DNA of 64,000 nt, taken from contig JASANC010001169.1 in the NCBI GenBank assembly GCA_030248135.1, positions 186,001-250,000 on the forward strand, read 5' to 3'. Position 1 is the first letter of the stretch. The number at the start of each line of letters is the position of its first letter. Shown here piece by piece: positions 1 to 12,700 of this stretch. The notes under the pieces were generated by a model, which had not been told where the DNA came from, did no database searches, and worked only from the letters and a program-made list of their open reading frames with translations. Position numbers and translations under genes: made by a program. The stretch is from Theristus sp. LFF4_11 (Eukaryota > Nematoda > Chromadorea > Monhysterida > Xyalidae).

Positions 1-1556
1 TGCGCCAAAAATAACCCCCACATAAACTGGTCGTGTTCAGCGTGGAACGTTTCATCGCGCGCCAACGCATACGGTAATAGGACGAAAAAAACCAATAATG
101 CACGGACGTTCTCGTTTGTGGCCGAGGTTTCGTTTGTTTGGATGAAGATGCCGACGACGCTCCGGGCCGTTGCTCCCGTGCGGCGGCGGCGGCGAGTGAC
201 TGCGCAGAGTGAATGACGTCATAATTGGTGACGATCTCTGGTGGCACCGGCCCTGGCTGGAGACAGACGACCGGCTCCGACCGAGAACGGGACACACCGG
301 AGCGTTGGCGGTCACGTTTTTGACGTAACCGAAACACGCTCTCTTTGGTTTTCTTTTCCATCGTCTCCTAAACGAGTGCTGCTAAGCAAAATAATGAATT
401 GAGTTGTTGCAACGCCGCAAACGGGACTCAATGATTGGTGTTCATTCATCTGCTCCTTTCACTGTGATGCTATTGTCATATTGCCAAAATGAAAATATCT
501 AGATAAAAATTCAGTTCAACAACTTTTATCAAAGCGCAGCATTATTCACAGCAGAATTTTGAGAAAACTTTCTCCAATAAAAAAGCGATGAGCACCTTCT
601 GTTTGGTATTCATTTTTGCATCGACTTCATTCGGTCTCACGTTGTTGTTTGGCGATGACTGTGACGTTGTCTGTTTATTGAGTGGCACTTCTAATGGAAT
701 GATTCGCACCAGTTCAGCCGACGGTCGCGCCGCACTGGCATGCGTCGGTCCAGTTCCTCTCATGCCCATGCCAGTTGTCACATTGACGGACAGTGTTAGA
801 ATGCTTCCATTTGTAATTCCTATAATTAACAGATCAGACCGCTACTCGATTCCCACCAGACTGTTTTTTTTACTAATGACTGATCGTCCATCAGAATTGT
901 TTAAAATTTCAACCAAAAACGTCGCTTGTAGTTGTCAGTCACCTAGATCGGCCAAGTGTGCACAATCGTCGAGTTTGTTTCCTTTGTGTATGAGCTCCTG
1001 ACTGAATGTGGGAATGCCCCTCGCGATCGTTATTGCCTGCTTGATTTGGTACACGGTCGCGTCACGCGACAGACTGACCACCATCGGCGATTCGTTTGCC
1101 ATCGGCAGCTTCACGGTGACGTCAATCGATGCAATCGCTGGGTGTGTTTGTAATTCCCGGTGAAGTTGCGTTTGTGAAGTCAAGGTTGTGTTATAAAATG
1201 GCACGAGTTATGTTCTGCGAATGGATGGTCAGTCCGCGACTAATTCAGCATACAAAACTGATGTCAGATGACGTTCAGCTGTGCTGATTTTAAATTGCCG
1301 TGCAGCCGTGAATCTGTCTTATCTGTGCGTGCAAATGCATACTATGACACGTTCAGGAAGAAAGATAATGCCTTGATGTGAGAAGACCAAGACCGAGAAT
1401 GCCTTATTTATTCAACCATTATGTTTTTTTACACGAACTTGCGTCTGATTGGGTCGCGCTATCGCCCACGCTGATATTCGTTTTTGAGTCGCTGCTGCTG
1501 CGTGCTGTTGCGAAATTTTCCTGTTCATCTGGACGATCCTGATGATTTTCAGACAT
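1..1556 (-). CDS. Ubiquitin-like-domain protein, 5' part (runs off left edge)
   Basis: Partial gene built from four exons: 1556-1433, 1137-943, 819-641 and 367 to beyond position 1. Phases agree at every junction (1, 1, 0), and all introns are GT-AG. The ATG at 1556-1554 opens a Ser/Asp/Glu-rich head of about 40 residues. Residues about 43-115 form a ubiquitin-like fold: DVTVKLP at strand 1, TVYQIKQAI in the helix, ELIHKGNKLDD, then LADLG joined across an intron to ITNGSILTL. The tail is low complexity, then basic (RLRQKRDRQR) and Ala/Ser-rich, still open at the window edge. The Ubl ending followed by VTTGM recalls midnolin; the overall order also resembles IQUB. Neither is established. If real, such proteins deliver or regulate proteasome substrates (midnolin) or sit in cilia (IQUB). 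Confidence 0.7.
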
Positions 1557-2832
1557 TTCACACAGCAGAATTGATAAGTGTAAAACGTGGTGGTCTGTTA
1601 ATCTTAATGGTGGTTGGTTGGTGATTTGGTGTAGTAGATGGATGATGACAACAGGAATTAGTGTGTGAGCAAAGAACTTTATTTATCACGACGACTGCGT
1701 ATCGAAAGCGCCAGACTGCGTATAAAAAAGAATTGAAAATATGCTTCAACGCAGCTTATTTTATAAGCCCAGTGACCAAAAAGCGACCGGAGCACGTTTG
1801 AGTTCCCGCGTTCATCTTCATGCATTCATACTGTATACGTTTTTCACACGTTGCTTGAAAGAACGCAACGTAGAAATTAACTGAACTTGCAATACCTCAA
1901 TAATTAAAGTAGCAGTTACAAAATTATTTTTTTTTCAAAATTAGCAGACAATTTTAAATTTGTATAAATTGTTTTGTTTAAGTATTTTTTAAAGTTCTGT
2001 AAAAAATAGGTTTCGAATTTATTTGTCTCGCGATGTGACGTTTTTTGTAATAATTGGCTTTGCCTACATTACTAAACCAAAGCCAAGTTTACAGTCTGTT
2101 TTGTTGTTTTAGTTCGGTTTCAATGAAGTCGTTGTAGGTTCCTAATCCTAAGCCCAATCCTAATCCTAATGAAGTCATTGTAGGTTCCTAATCCTAAAAC
2201 CAAACCCAAACCTAAGGACTTTAACAAAGTGAAAGTGCCTTGATTGACAGCTTTGTTGAAGGGGTGAAACATTGGGATCAGGGATCAGCTCCAGCTCCGG
2301 TTTAGCTTTGTAGTTTTACGTAATAATTGTTTTTGAAATTTACTGTTTTTGCTTCATTTTTGGCGAAGTGCCATAGTCCACATAGTTGTTCTAGGGGGGG
2401 GCCTGGGGGGGGCCGGCCGCCGGCCCCCCCAAAAAATTTTCGAATCTATCTCTATCAGACAGGTTTTTTCGGCTCAGCTATTATCTATCTAAAAAAATTT
2501 TTTAGCCAGCTATCTATCTGAAAATTTTTGTCTTCGAAGACATAAAATGAGTCAATTTTTGACCAAAATTGACCATTTTTGCTCGGAATTCTTGAAAATT
2601 TCGCTAATTTTAGGTAAAATACGCGTTTATACTTGAATTTTAGTGTATTTTTAGCATTATTTTGCTGTTTTTATAGCTTTTTAGCGTTTTAGCTATCTAT
2701 CTATCAAATTTCAAAATTTTGACCGCCCCCCCCCCAAAGTCACAAGGCCCCCCCCCGCGGCCCCCCCAAAATTTTCCAGCTATCTATCTATCTAGAAAAT
2801 TTGCTCCAGCTATCTATATCGGCCCCCCCACC
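1557..2832. other. Intergenic, AT-rich, with short tandem and homopolymer tracts
   Basis: No coding support on either strand. At 2127-2215 a unit containing 'gtaggttcctaatccta' occurs twice with CCTAA-like runs between. At 2392-2440 and 2723-2770 there are G/C homopolymer blocks, and CTAT microsatellite steps lie between about 2440 and 2815. The stretch 1320-1420 ends in 'gccttatttattc', a motif shared with the repeat family at 36.2 and 43.4 kb. Confidence 0.6.
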
Positions 2833-4290
2833 TAGAGATGTCAAGAAAAAAAAATTTTCTATTTTTTTTCTTTTTTTAAAAAAAAAAATTTTTTTTTTAA
2901 ATTTTTTTTAAAAATGAAAGTTGTTCAGAATTTTTCAGGGAGTCCGAATATCACCATCTGAGGAGCCACCGACTTACCATATGACCCCCACTCATATGGG
3001 AGGAGGGTGAAAATTTCAGACTTGGTTTCGGCGACCCCATTTTCCCACCGACGACATCACGTCTCGTGTTTTGCCTCTCAATTCACCTCAAATAACATGG
3101 AAACAAGTTCCACAACAAACCGGTGTGACCGTGTGATCACGCTGACGACACGAGGCGAAACAGCAACGAGCAACCAACGAAGTTACGCTTGCAGTGGCAG
3201 ACAGTGCAATTTCCACCTTTCGAGATCCTGAAAAACGATGCGTAAATGTGAGTTCTCTGCTTCTATCTCACCTTAGCGACATCGGAATTTGTTGAACTAG
3301 CCTTTGCGACGCTCAAGTACTTCAATGCGCGAGTCGATCATCACTCACCAAGGCTGAAAACAGTCGATAAATCAATCCAGAATACCACCTGCAGCGTTGA
3401 AGACTAAGTGACAAGGTAAAGTCAAAGAAAATTTTTGTTGAACTTTCGAAAAATTATGCCAAAAACGGCATTTTCAGGGCACATTAAAGAAAAAATTTCA
3501 AAAATTTTTAATAAAAAAAATAAAAAAAAAATGCTCATTTTTTTTTACTTTTTTTTTAAAAAAAAAATTAAAAAAAAAATTTTTTTTTTGACCCTTACAT
3601 CTCTACCCCCACCCCTCGGCTCTGGAACAACTATGACAGTCCATCAGTCAGTAGGTGAAGCAACACAAAAAATTTTAGATCCAAGAACAGGAAATCACGT
3701 TTTGTTGTTGTTGTTTTGTTGGTTTGTGTAGTTTTTCCCAAGAACTTTCATCTTTCGGTCGTCGTCGTCGTCGCCCCGCCGGCCCGCCCCCCAAAAAAAC
3801 TTTTTCGAATCTGCTTTTTTACGTTTACCTGAGAGTTTTTCGGCTCAGCTCGCTCATCGTTCCAGGGGGGGGGTTGCCGTGCCGCTTGACAACTCCAGGT
3901 CCAGGGTGTTCCAAAATTTAGACCTTGACAAATTCCGGTTGAATACTTGAACCACAAGTACAGTACATCTTTGACCGAAGTTTCCCATTGATTGGATTGA
4001 ATGATATTTCTAATTTCCACGCAAAACTGTTTGTCTTTGAAGCTGATGTCTCGATTATGTTTGCAAAATTTCTCAAAGACTAACTTTTGGAACACTGCTG
4101 AAAGCCACTTACTTGAAAATTTACTTTTTAAAGCTTAAAATAGGTTAATTTTTGACCCAAAAGACCGTTTATCTTTTATCTTTTATTTTGACTGAGTGTT
4201 TTATGCATAATTCAGCTGATTTTACATTTTACGCGTTTTTAGCGTTTTTTCGGTACCTATCCCTATCTGCTTTGTTGAACTTTGTTTTTA
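2380..4290. repeat. Related direct repeat segments flanking hAT copy 1
   Basis: About 2385-2700 and 3765-4260 share blocks in the same order: a G/C run with GGCCGGCC-like sequence, 'cccccaaaaaa', 'ttcgaatct', 'tttttcggctcagct', and further on AT-rich motifs 'taatttttgac' and 'agcgtttt'. The pair looks like diverged copies of one older repeat, with the hAT-like element between them. No ORF of interest. Confidence 0.5.
2833..3605. mobile_element. Non-autonomous hAT-like element, copy 1 (773 bp)
   Basis: Ends are TAGAGATGT at the left and ACATCTCTA at the right, which are inverted repeats. The element is flanked by an exact 8-bp duplication CCCCCACC at 2825-2832 and 3606-3613. TIRs starting TAGAG and 8-bp duplications are the hallmark of the hAT superfamily. 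The interior has A/T homopolymers next to both ends and a unique core (about 2930-3420) nearly identical to the copy at 52979-53685. No transposase ORF is present, so movement would need an enzyme supplied from elsewhere. Confidence 0.85.
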
Positions 4291-6535
4291 TTGATTTTGT
4301 TTTTGAACGTGTTTGATTTTCATTTGTTGATTTGAACAAATTGTTGTTTTCTGCTGATTCCCCTTTCTTCCAGTTCCAGCCTTATCGTCAGTTTTGTAAA
4401 AGTGAGGAATTAACAATTTGAAGATTGCTGTCTTCTATCAGAAGAAAATGGGTTTTATAAAAATGAGGAGTGGAGGAGGTTTTGAGGAGTGCATTTACTC
4501 CTCTCCTCATTTTGTGTTCGGTTTTATAAAAGATTCTTCAATCAAGTAAAGTACAAAAACTGTTCAAAATTTCACAAGTCAAATTCGACATCTAAAAATC
4601 TGAGTAGCGCGTTTTTTTTGCGGTTTGGTTTCATTTTGTTGCCGATTTTGAGGAAAAAAACACGATAACTTTGGTTTTTGCATTCCAATATGATTTGCAA
4701 ATTGCAATTGCAAGCAGAAAGAGCGACAGTGAAAAGGGAAATTCACCGGTGAAAAAACGAGTGTCGCGCTTTGACTCTGAGTTGTTTCGGATTGAGCAGT
4801 GCATTTTTTGTATTTTGCAACGTGCAGGTGCGGTTTGTCTATGATTCATTTTTAACTCAAGCTACGGTTGTAAACAAAAACAAAAATCAAAAAATACATA
4901 AAAAACCAAAAATGCCGATTTTTTAAACTCTAAAAAATTTCTTTTATATAAAATTCTGAAAACGTTTTTTGGCACAAGTTTTGGAAAGTTCAACAAAAAA
5001 CCGTTGGCACATTTTGGACCGTTTGAGCATCGCAAAGCTTGGCTTAACCTCAACCTTTCCGATGCAACCAAGGTGACATTTCACTTCACATTGTCAATTC
5101 TGAGCGTCCGAACGAGCTGTGTACTGTCTGTACTCTGTACCATAAGACCGCACGACTAAAAAAACCGCAGATAGGTATGAAACCAAAATACCGCACATGC
5201 CAGAAGACCGCAGCCAAATTATTTATATAGCGCGTGTTTAACTTTGAATTTTGCTTGAACTTTGACACTTTAAAATTCAAAAGACTGTAGAGTTGGGAAT
5301 AACGTGTATTGTGTAATTGCACGCAATTATATTGACTATATAACGTATGATTATCTGTGATGAGTGTGTAGTTTATTCTTATTCCTGTCGTAATCATCCT
5401 AATCGTCCTAATCAGCGTTCATCCTAATAAAAACCCTTTCTGTAGTTAACCTAAGGCTTCGCAGCAAACCTCTTTTTCAAGGTAACCTAAGGCTTCGCAA
5501 GTCGCAAGTCTTGATTTGAAGGAAAGGTTTCGCAAGCCTTTATTAGAAGCTGCGTGCTTCAATTCCCGGCGGTGGAGTGTTCTGATTTCTGAACAGTCGT
5601 TTTTATTCATAATCCTGAAATCGAATATCAGTACATTTAAGGAAAACTAACTGTAGTGTTTGAACAAAAAAATCGACTGGCCGGCGCGAGTTTCGGCTAC
5701 CCTGTGAATAATTTTGCTGCGGTATTTTGGTTTTATGGGATCTGTGGTCTTCTGGTCGCGAAAGATGTCAAAATGTGCCGTCTTTTGGTGCGTGCGGTCT
5801 TTTGTCCGCAAGCGCCCCCTTGGCACAACTTTGGTTTTCAAGAAATGACGATTTTTGTTTTTTTAACAACTTTTTTTTATTTTTGTTATTTTTAACGAAA
5901 TAACAACTGACGTTTCAGTTGTTACTTAGTTTTATACTCATCATTCATCACTTTCGTAAAACTCGACTGAACTGCTCTCCCCTAAAATTTTCCGCTCACT
6001 ACTGACGCCTCACTTGGTCACTTGTAATCTCCATCAGTCCTCACTTTTATAAAACTGGCCGCTGATGTTTTAAAATTAATTTTAGGCAAGAACAACGACG
6101 CAACACAGACAGAAGGCGCATGAAACAAAAAGGGCAGCTAATGAGGACTTGCTGTTGTTGAAGCCTGACGTATTTGTTTGATTTTTATCGCGCTTCGGAG
6201 CTCACCTCGACTCGGAGATCGAACTATCGGAGAGAGAATCGGCATCGTCGTCGTCTTCGTTCTTCCTTCCTTGTCCCTTTCTTGGGGCTTCTCGTAATAA
6301 CACAAAAAAGAAAGGAGACCGAAACAACGCAACAAACAGCGCGGCCAGTCAGTCATCAACGGAACTCTACTTTTCGATCTACTTTTTCACAATTATTGAT
6401 TCCCTTCATTTCATTGTTTGTCGCGAATCTGATCTGAACTGACTCGAATAATCAGCAGCACACCACAGCCGAAATCGAACATTTGTGCCGTTAAAACACG
6501 GCCGGCGGCAACATTTTCAGTTCCCCTCCGGCAAA
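3614..6535. other. Intergenic and 5' region of the hnRNP gene
   Basis: Apart from the repeat segment up to about 4290 and the solo LTR at 5292-5442, nothing is supported. The stretches about 5150-5230 and 5695-5820 share motifs such as 'accaaaataccgca' in inverted orientation. The last 300 bases before 6536 are probably promoter and 5' UTR of the hnRNP gene; no clear TATA box was seen. Confidence 0.5.
5292..5442 (+). repeat. Decayed solo LTR related to the 21-23.6 kb element
   Basis: Begins GTTGGGAATA and keeps the order of motifs of the intact 160-bp LTR: 'aattatattgactatata', 'atctgtgat', 'tttattcttatt', 'catcctaataa'. Many substitutions and small indels separate it from the intact LTRs. 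No second LTR or internal region is next to it, so it is read as a solo LTR left by an older insertion. Confidence 0.65.
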
Positions 6536-9500
6536 ATGGGCGTAAGTGTCAATGTCAAGTCAGTTTTTTGTGTTTTTCCAATGTTTTTTTTGTCAACGGT
6601 TCGGTTATTATTGTTTGCTGCATATCAGACGGACCCCGAGCGAACATGCAAGCTGTTCATTGGTGGCCTGACGTACAACACAGACGATGCGATGCTCAAG
6701 GGCTTCTTCAGTCAGTTTGGCGAACTGGTCGATTGCATCGTCATGCGTGACTCTGGCACACAACGATCAAGAGGTCACGTTGTTACGTTTGTTGTTTGTT
6801 GCTGGTGTTCTTTGCAAACCTTGACAGCCTCCAGCCAATTTATAAATCCATTCGCGACAGGCAGGGCAGGTTGTGTGCTCTCGGTTTTCTTTATTCTGCG
6901 TCTCTGTGTTGTTAAACGCGCCGATTCATCTTCTGAAGTCGCATTCACATGCAACTTGCAACACCGCAACAACGTCGCTGAACTGAACGTCGCATGAATG
7001 GAGCTTTTGACACTTGTGGTGGTGTTTTTTAGCATGAACTCGCTGAGCATGTGAAGGCGGCGAAAGCGGGATGGTGCTTTTGACGTTCGATAGCTAGCTT
7101 CCCGTCTCTCATCTCTCACCGGTTTTTTGTTTTGTTCAGGTTTCGGTTTTGTGACGTTCACAGAACCGACGATGGTTGACGCCGCAATGAACGCGCGTCC
7201 TCATATTATTGATAACAAAACTGTTGACACAAAACGTGCCATCCCGCGCGATGTAAGGACCCGCTTTTCGCTATTTGCGTCGCTTTTTTATCGCTTTTTA
7301 TTGTGGATCAGCAATTTTTCCTCGCAGCGATCTGCAAATCATTTCTCTCTCAACACTCACTCATTATGTTAAAACAATTAAGGTGTGAGGTTTAGGTCAT
7401 TAGGGATGTAGGTAGAAGCAGAATTAAGGTTGTAAGGTTAGGACAATAAGGCTTCCTGAACTTAATAAAGATCTTAAGTGGAACCCAAGCTCAGCACTTC
7501 CAAGCCGTTGCAGGTATTTTTGCAGCTATCAACTACACACCACAATAGGCTCGTCTCAAAATACTCAAAAGAACGTCGAACTGTAGCTGTCAAAAAAAGC
7601 TACTGGTCTTGCAACAAAGTTTCTAATTATACAGCATTTGCATGTTTACAACAATGAAGAACCTCTTTTCTGGATGTCATCAATTAAGAGATAGCTATGC
7701 CGTGTGTTGCAGCTGATTGGTTATCCTGTCGTCTCACTTTGAGAGGCGCCCCTAATGTGGTGACGTGACGAGAGCTACATAAATACCTGATGACCTCAAC
7801 TTACACCGCGCTGTTTTAACATTCTGTTTTGAGGATTTCTGTCGTAAATTATTGTAATACCATCAAAACAGAACTAAGGCTGTAAGGTTTAATAAGGACG
7901 CACTCTAACGTTCCAGCGCTCTACGACTCTTCAGATGGCGTCGAAACAAGAGTCAAATGTATCGGTCAAGAAATTGCACGTGCGTGGCATCAAAGACGTA
8001 CACACGGAAGAAGTGTTGCGCGATTATTTCAGTAGATTCGGTGATGTAGATCAGGTACAGATCGTGCGTGACAAACAGACGGGCCATCTGAAAGGATTTG
8101 CTTTCGTTGGCTTCGATGACTACGACCCCGTCGACAAGGCTTTGTGTAAGTGGCGTTGCCGTTGCGGTGCCCTCTCTCTCGCCTGATCGCACCAACATGA
8201 GAGTCTCTAATCATCTCGCGGGACACCCTGGCTCTCGGCCGCGCACGCCGCTACGCGTCCGTCGTCGAGACGATTGGGAAATCTTGTGCTTGGCGGCGCT
8301 CTGGTTTTCATTGCAGGGTGGTTTCAAAATGAAAACTACAAGACGGTGGAAAAGCAAAGTCACGTCATTTTTCGCATTATAAGTTGAATTTTGAATTTTT
8401 TGGTAGAGCCACGTTTTCTATTAAAAGTGGCAAAAGAAAAAAAACGAAATAAAATCATTTGTTTAAAAACAGTTCATTCTCTCTTAATAACGGATATTGT
8501 TACGAACTGCTTCATCAGATCTCGACACAAATGGTGGCAAACATCAAACGTTGGACCAAAATGTTGAACCCGACCGTTTTTGACTATATTGTAGCTTTCT
8601 TTGAAGCACCCTGTATTTTCGTGTTTTTTTTAAATCTTGTTCGCATTCGACGAAGAATAACCTGCGTGCATTTCTGCTTAAAGTGAATGCGCCGCACAAT
8701 GTTGCCGGCGAAGATCTGACGGTGGCAAAGTCGCTGACAGACGATGAGAAACGCAAGGTGCAACAGCGCGAACGAGAGCGCGGCAATCGTGATCAGCGCT
8801 CGTACGGCACACAACGGCGTGGTCTGTTCTGTCGTTCATGTTGGAGATTTTCGCGTTTTTGGCGGAAAAAAATCTCCGTTTTTTTATTTTCTATGTTCGA
8901 CTCAACAGTTTATTCACAGGACACTTGGCAAGAAAAAAAATTACGTTTTGCAGGCGGCTATGGTGGTGGACGAGGAGGCGGCGGTGGTGGCTGGAACAGT
9001 GGAGGCGGCGGCGGAGGCTACAATCAGGGCTACCAGCAGGGCGGCTGGAACCAATGTCTGCGTTTGTTGTTGTTGTTGACCGGCGCTCGACTCAAAGTTG
9101 GTGACAGCCGCAAATGTTTTGCAGCCGGTGGCTACGGCGGTGGAGGTGGCGGCTACGGTGGTGGCGGTGGAGGCTACAGCCAGGGCGGCGGTGGCTACGG
9201 TCAGTCGCAGGGCGGCGGCGGCTGGAACCAACAGCAACAAGCGGCCTGGGGCGCAGCGCCGCAGCAGGGTCAACAGAGCGGCTGGACGCAGACGCAGGGC
9301 GGCGGCTGGGAGCAACAGGGCGCTGGAGGCTGGGGCGGCGCTCAGGGGGCACAGACGTGGGCGCAGCAGCCGGCGGCGGCTGGAGGTACGGCAGCGACTG
9401 CAGTCACTGCCATCACTGGTAACAGAGGCGGAGACATGCGTCCTGGTGGGGACGTTGACGCCACGCGCATGTTTGAGCGCCTGCATACGTTGTGTAGGCT

Positions 9501-9740
9501 CTGTGAGACGCACTGAACGAAACTGTAGTATGGTCGTACACCAACTCTCGGCCGAAAGTGTCGGCAATGCGGCAACAATTATTATCGTCAATCAACACCG
9601 AGTCATGCAACGTTTACAGTGTTTACTTCACTTATTGTTTGTTTGTTCGTTTGTGTAAATCGACTGATGCATGTTTGCTGTTCTTTGTGACAGGCGGTTG
9701 GCAAGGACAACAAGGCAGCGGCGGCTATCGTGGTTACTAA
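6536..9740 (+). CDS. hnRNP A/B-type RNA-binding protein (two RRMs, Gly-rich tail)
   Basis: Spliced gene of 351 codons plus stop in 8 exons: 6536-6541, 6629-6773, 7140-7252, 7935-8145, 8684-8821, 8954-9055, 9125-9418, 9694-9740. Phases match throughout and the total is a multiple of three. RRM1 (about residues 8-80) has RNP2 LFIGGL and RNP1 RGFGFVTF, the latter split by an intron. RRM2 (about 95-165) has LHVRGI and KGFAFVGF. From about 180 the protein is Gly/Tyr/Gln/Trp-rich, as in HRB87F and C. elegans HRP-1, ending GGYRGY. The family packages pre-mRNA and influences splicing in the nucleus. Start is the ATG in 'gcaaaATGG'; exon 4 begins with an in-frame ATG and could serve as a shorter start. 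Two donors are the unusual GTCTGT and GTCTGC. Confidence 0.93.
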
Positions 9741-9744
9741 TAAA
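9739..9744 (+). terminator. Polyadenylation signal AATAAA overlapping the hnRNP stop codon
   Basis: AATAAA begins on the second base of the TAA stop (9738-9740). If used, the 3' UTR would be only tens of bases long. Other signals further downstream cannot be excluded. Confidence 0.5.
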
Positions 9745-12700
9745 TTTGAATTCGCGATCGTTTCTTCCACTGATTCAGTCGCTCACAAATTTTGGTCTTC
9801 TGTTTTACGTAAGGTCAGTGACGCATTTATATTTGCAACTTGAATTGTCGTTTGGTTTGGTTGCCGGTTGGCTGGGTTTGTGTGTGGTAGGTTGATTCGA
9901 ACGTGTCCGTACTTGCTGTGCATGATACGACAAGCGCATGTTTCAGAGCACGTGACGTCATTTTGATCTGACACGTTTGGATGAATAGGTCATACTACCC
10001 AGCCAATTGACATTCCGCAGTCTGGGGTTCTCGTCTAAATTGTGAGTGCCCCCGTTGTCACTGAACACACCAAATTAGTGTCGTTTTCTAAACTCTTTTT
10101 AGGACATGCTCTACTATTCTCTGACTAGCCTCTCTCTCTGGAGATCTCTGAGACAAGACAGGCACAGAATCGGTTAGACACAAATCTACTACTACAATGA
10201 TACCCTCTACAATACTTGCGTCACTTCGAGTTCGTACTTACTTGGGCCGCATAAGGACCTGCACACCACAACCTCAGTTTACTACACAATGGACCATCTC
10301 TATCGCCTATTATCAACCATCCGTTCTTCTACTTGCAAAAATAACCAATCGATAGCCACTGCACGCACACAGTAACATTCTGGTACGTGTGTAATTGCCA
10401 GCCTCGTGGCCGCGTGACAACTGCAACAGAATTCGTGTACAGCGTTTTATTACACCCTCCGCACCAACCAATCAGATCCTTTCGCGCATAAGCATCACCA
10501 CGCTCAGTTTCAGCTTTGTGAGCCAAAATCCGGATCCACCGTTGCACCGACCCGCAACGCACTGTCAACTTGTATTTTTTTCTTGCTTTTCGAATCGGGA
10601 TTTTGGCAATTCAGTTTGTTGCGCCCGGAGATAAGGTCCACACACAGAAAAATCAACTTGTATGTTTGCGTTTTTTTCAATCAGCGGTACTCCCAGTTTT
10701 CCTTGAAGGCACATAGAACTTTAGCAACTGCAGTAGCGACACAAAAAATAAGCTGTAGCTTCCGTTCACAAGTGTATGGAGGAAAACTGTGCGCTCCGTT
10801 CCACTTTTTTATCTTTTTATCCTTCTGTCAGTGCGCCGGGCATTTTTTGAAACGACACTTAAGTCGAATTTACTGTTTTTTTCGTGATCGCTGTGTTTGC
10901 GTTGTTGTTTTGTTGTCTGTATTTGCGTACGCTTTGTATTTTTTGTTTCGTTTTTTTGTTGTTGTTGAATGCTGGTCCGAAGGCGAAGTATCTTGGTCGC
11001 CTCTAAGCAACTTTTTTTAGAATTTGCAAACGATCGGGCGGGTGGTTGAACAAAGCTACGTTCCGTGTTTGTTGATTACGTGTAACCGTGATCAACAATG
11101 CTAGTAGAGTTTCGTAGAATTTTTGTGTCCGGTTTCTGGTGACAAATTGCAAGAGAAACTTGTTTTTAATGGTTCTTTTATATACGAAACGTTTTTTATG
11201 TTTGATTATCACAAGTTTATAATGTACGCTGAGAGCGCATAGTTGCGAGACGAGAACGGTCGTGTTGTTGCTATTTTTGTTGAATATTTTGTTGCGTGCA
11301 CCAAGTAAAACGTGGAAAACAGTGTTGACTGGCTGACTTCACGCCAGTTTGTTCTGTGGTGTAAGGGTAGTGTTTCAATCAATTTCAAATCAGTTGTCTG
11401 TGTATATTGTTTCGAAACTCTGGTCATTCTTGCACCAGCACCAGAACGTTGCCATTAAACAGCAGTAGCAGCGAGAAAGTGGCGCGCTGCTGATGTGAAA
11501 TGGCCAATCAGCGTGCTGGATCGACACATTTGAACGCAGCGCATATGATGAACGGTAGTAGACGCCCACGTTTTCACCGCACTGTAGCAGAAACAACGTC
11601 GACTATTTCTAGTTTCCGCTGACGCAACGCACCAATCTTGATTGCTGTTGTTTTTGCCAGCAGACGCAACCCAAGGGACTGTACTTCTGTGGCCAGCCAA
11701 CACGCACTCGCTTGACATTACTCGTGTCTTCTTATCAGTAGTAAATTTTGACCTGACAATCAGTGCGGTATTCAAAGCTGAACATCAATGAGTATGACTT
11801 ATTTTTTTAAACCTGTCCCACTGAAATGACGTCGTGTGCCGCCAAACATGCGCTTGCCGTTCACTGCAAACCAGACTTTCCGTGTAGCCGATTTCTTCCC
11901 GTAAACAAATGGTGACTGTCGAATCAGTCACACCAAACTGACATTTTGGTGTCTGTACTTTGACAAACGGGCGTTTTTAATGCAAATGACGTCATTTTAG
12001 TCCGGACACGTTTTAATGAATCCACAATACTATCTTTTCTTTTCAATTTTTGGCCATGACACGTCATAAGATTCGGTTTGCTTTTGTAAAACAAAATACT
12101 TGTTGAACATGTATATGACTGCCCACAGCACGCATCGAGAAACTCGTAGGCATGCGTACTCTGCTAGGAAGTTAGGATGTGCCCGATTACTGCTACTACT
12201 ACTACACTCGTCTGGTAGGTTACTACGCCGTATGATCTATTTGTGCCGCAGTAGCACTGATATATGTAAGCTCGGGGTTTTTTCCAGAACGCGAACTGGG
12301 TGGAATTTTGAAACGTAGTAGATAACTGGTTGTGCTCTCGAACAAGATGCTGTTCTTTTCATCGTGGAACTGGGGTCGCCTATCAAATATACATAGCGAT
12401 GGAAAATCTCCAAATACGATCTAAATGCACGCCGTTTAAACGTGTCACTTTTTTCGCAGACTACAAAGCATACGAAACTTTGAAAAGAACGATTGTATCG
12501 GGTTAAAATCAAGCAACCCACTTGTGGTTTCCTGCTACACCTACACTGGTCCGGTCCCATTCTTGCTTCTTCCACGAGCTCTGTATCCTGCTTCAAAAGT
12601 GACTGGTTTAAACGGACAAACTTTCTTTTAAGCTTCAAAATCTCAGTTGATACAAACAGTTGAGAAATATGCCTAATTTGCTCCCTGTTTTCGCAGGTTC

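Noticed and set aside
2127..2215. CCTAA-rich stretch as an interstitial telomere
   Set aside because: Only a few irregular units within a two-copy longer repeat; not a perfect telomeric array.
3007..3731. ORFs inside the hAT-like element as possible transposase
   Set aside because: Short, partly encoded by A/T homopolymers, and the copy at 53 kb does not preserve the reading frame.
8941..9658. Long ORFs on other frames and strand across the hnRNP Gly-rich exons
   Set aside because: They are shadows of GGN-rich coding sequence; the true frame is fixed by phase from the RRM exons.
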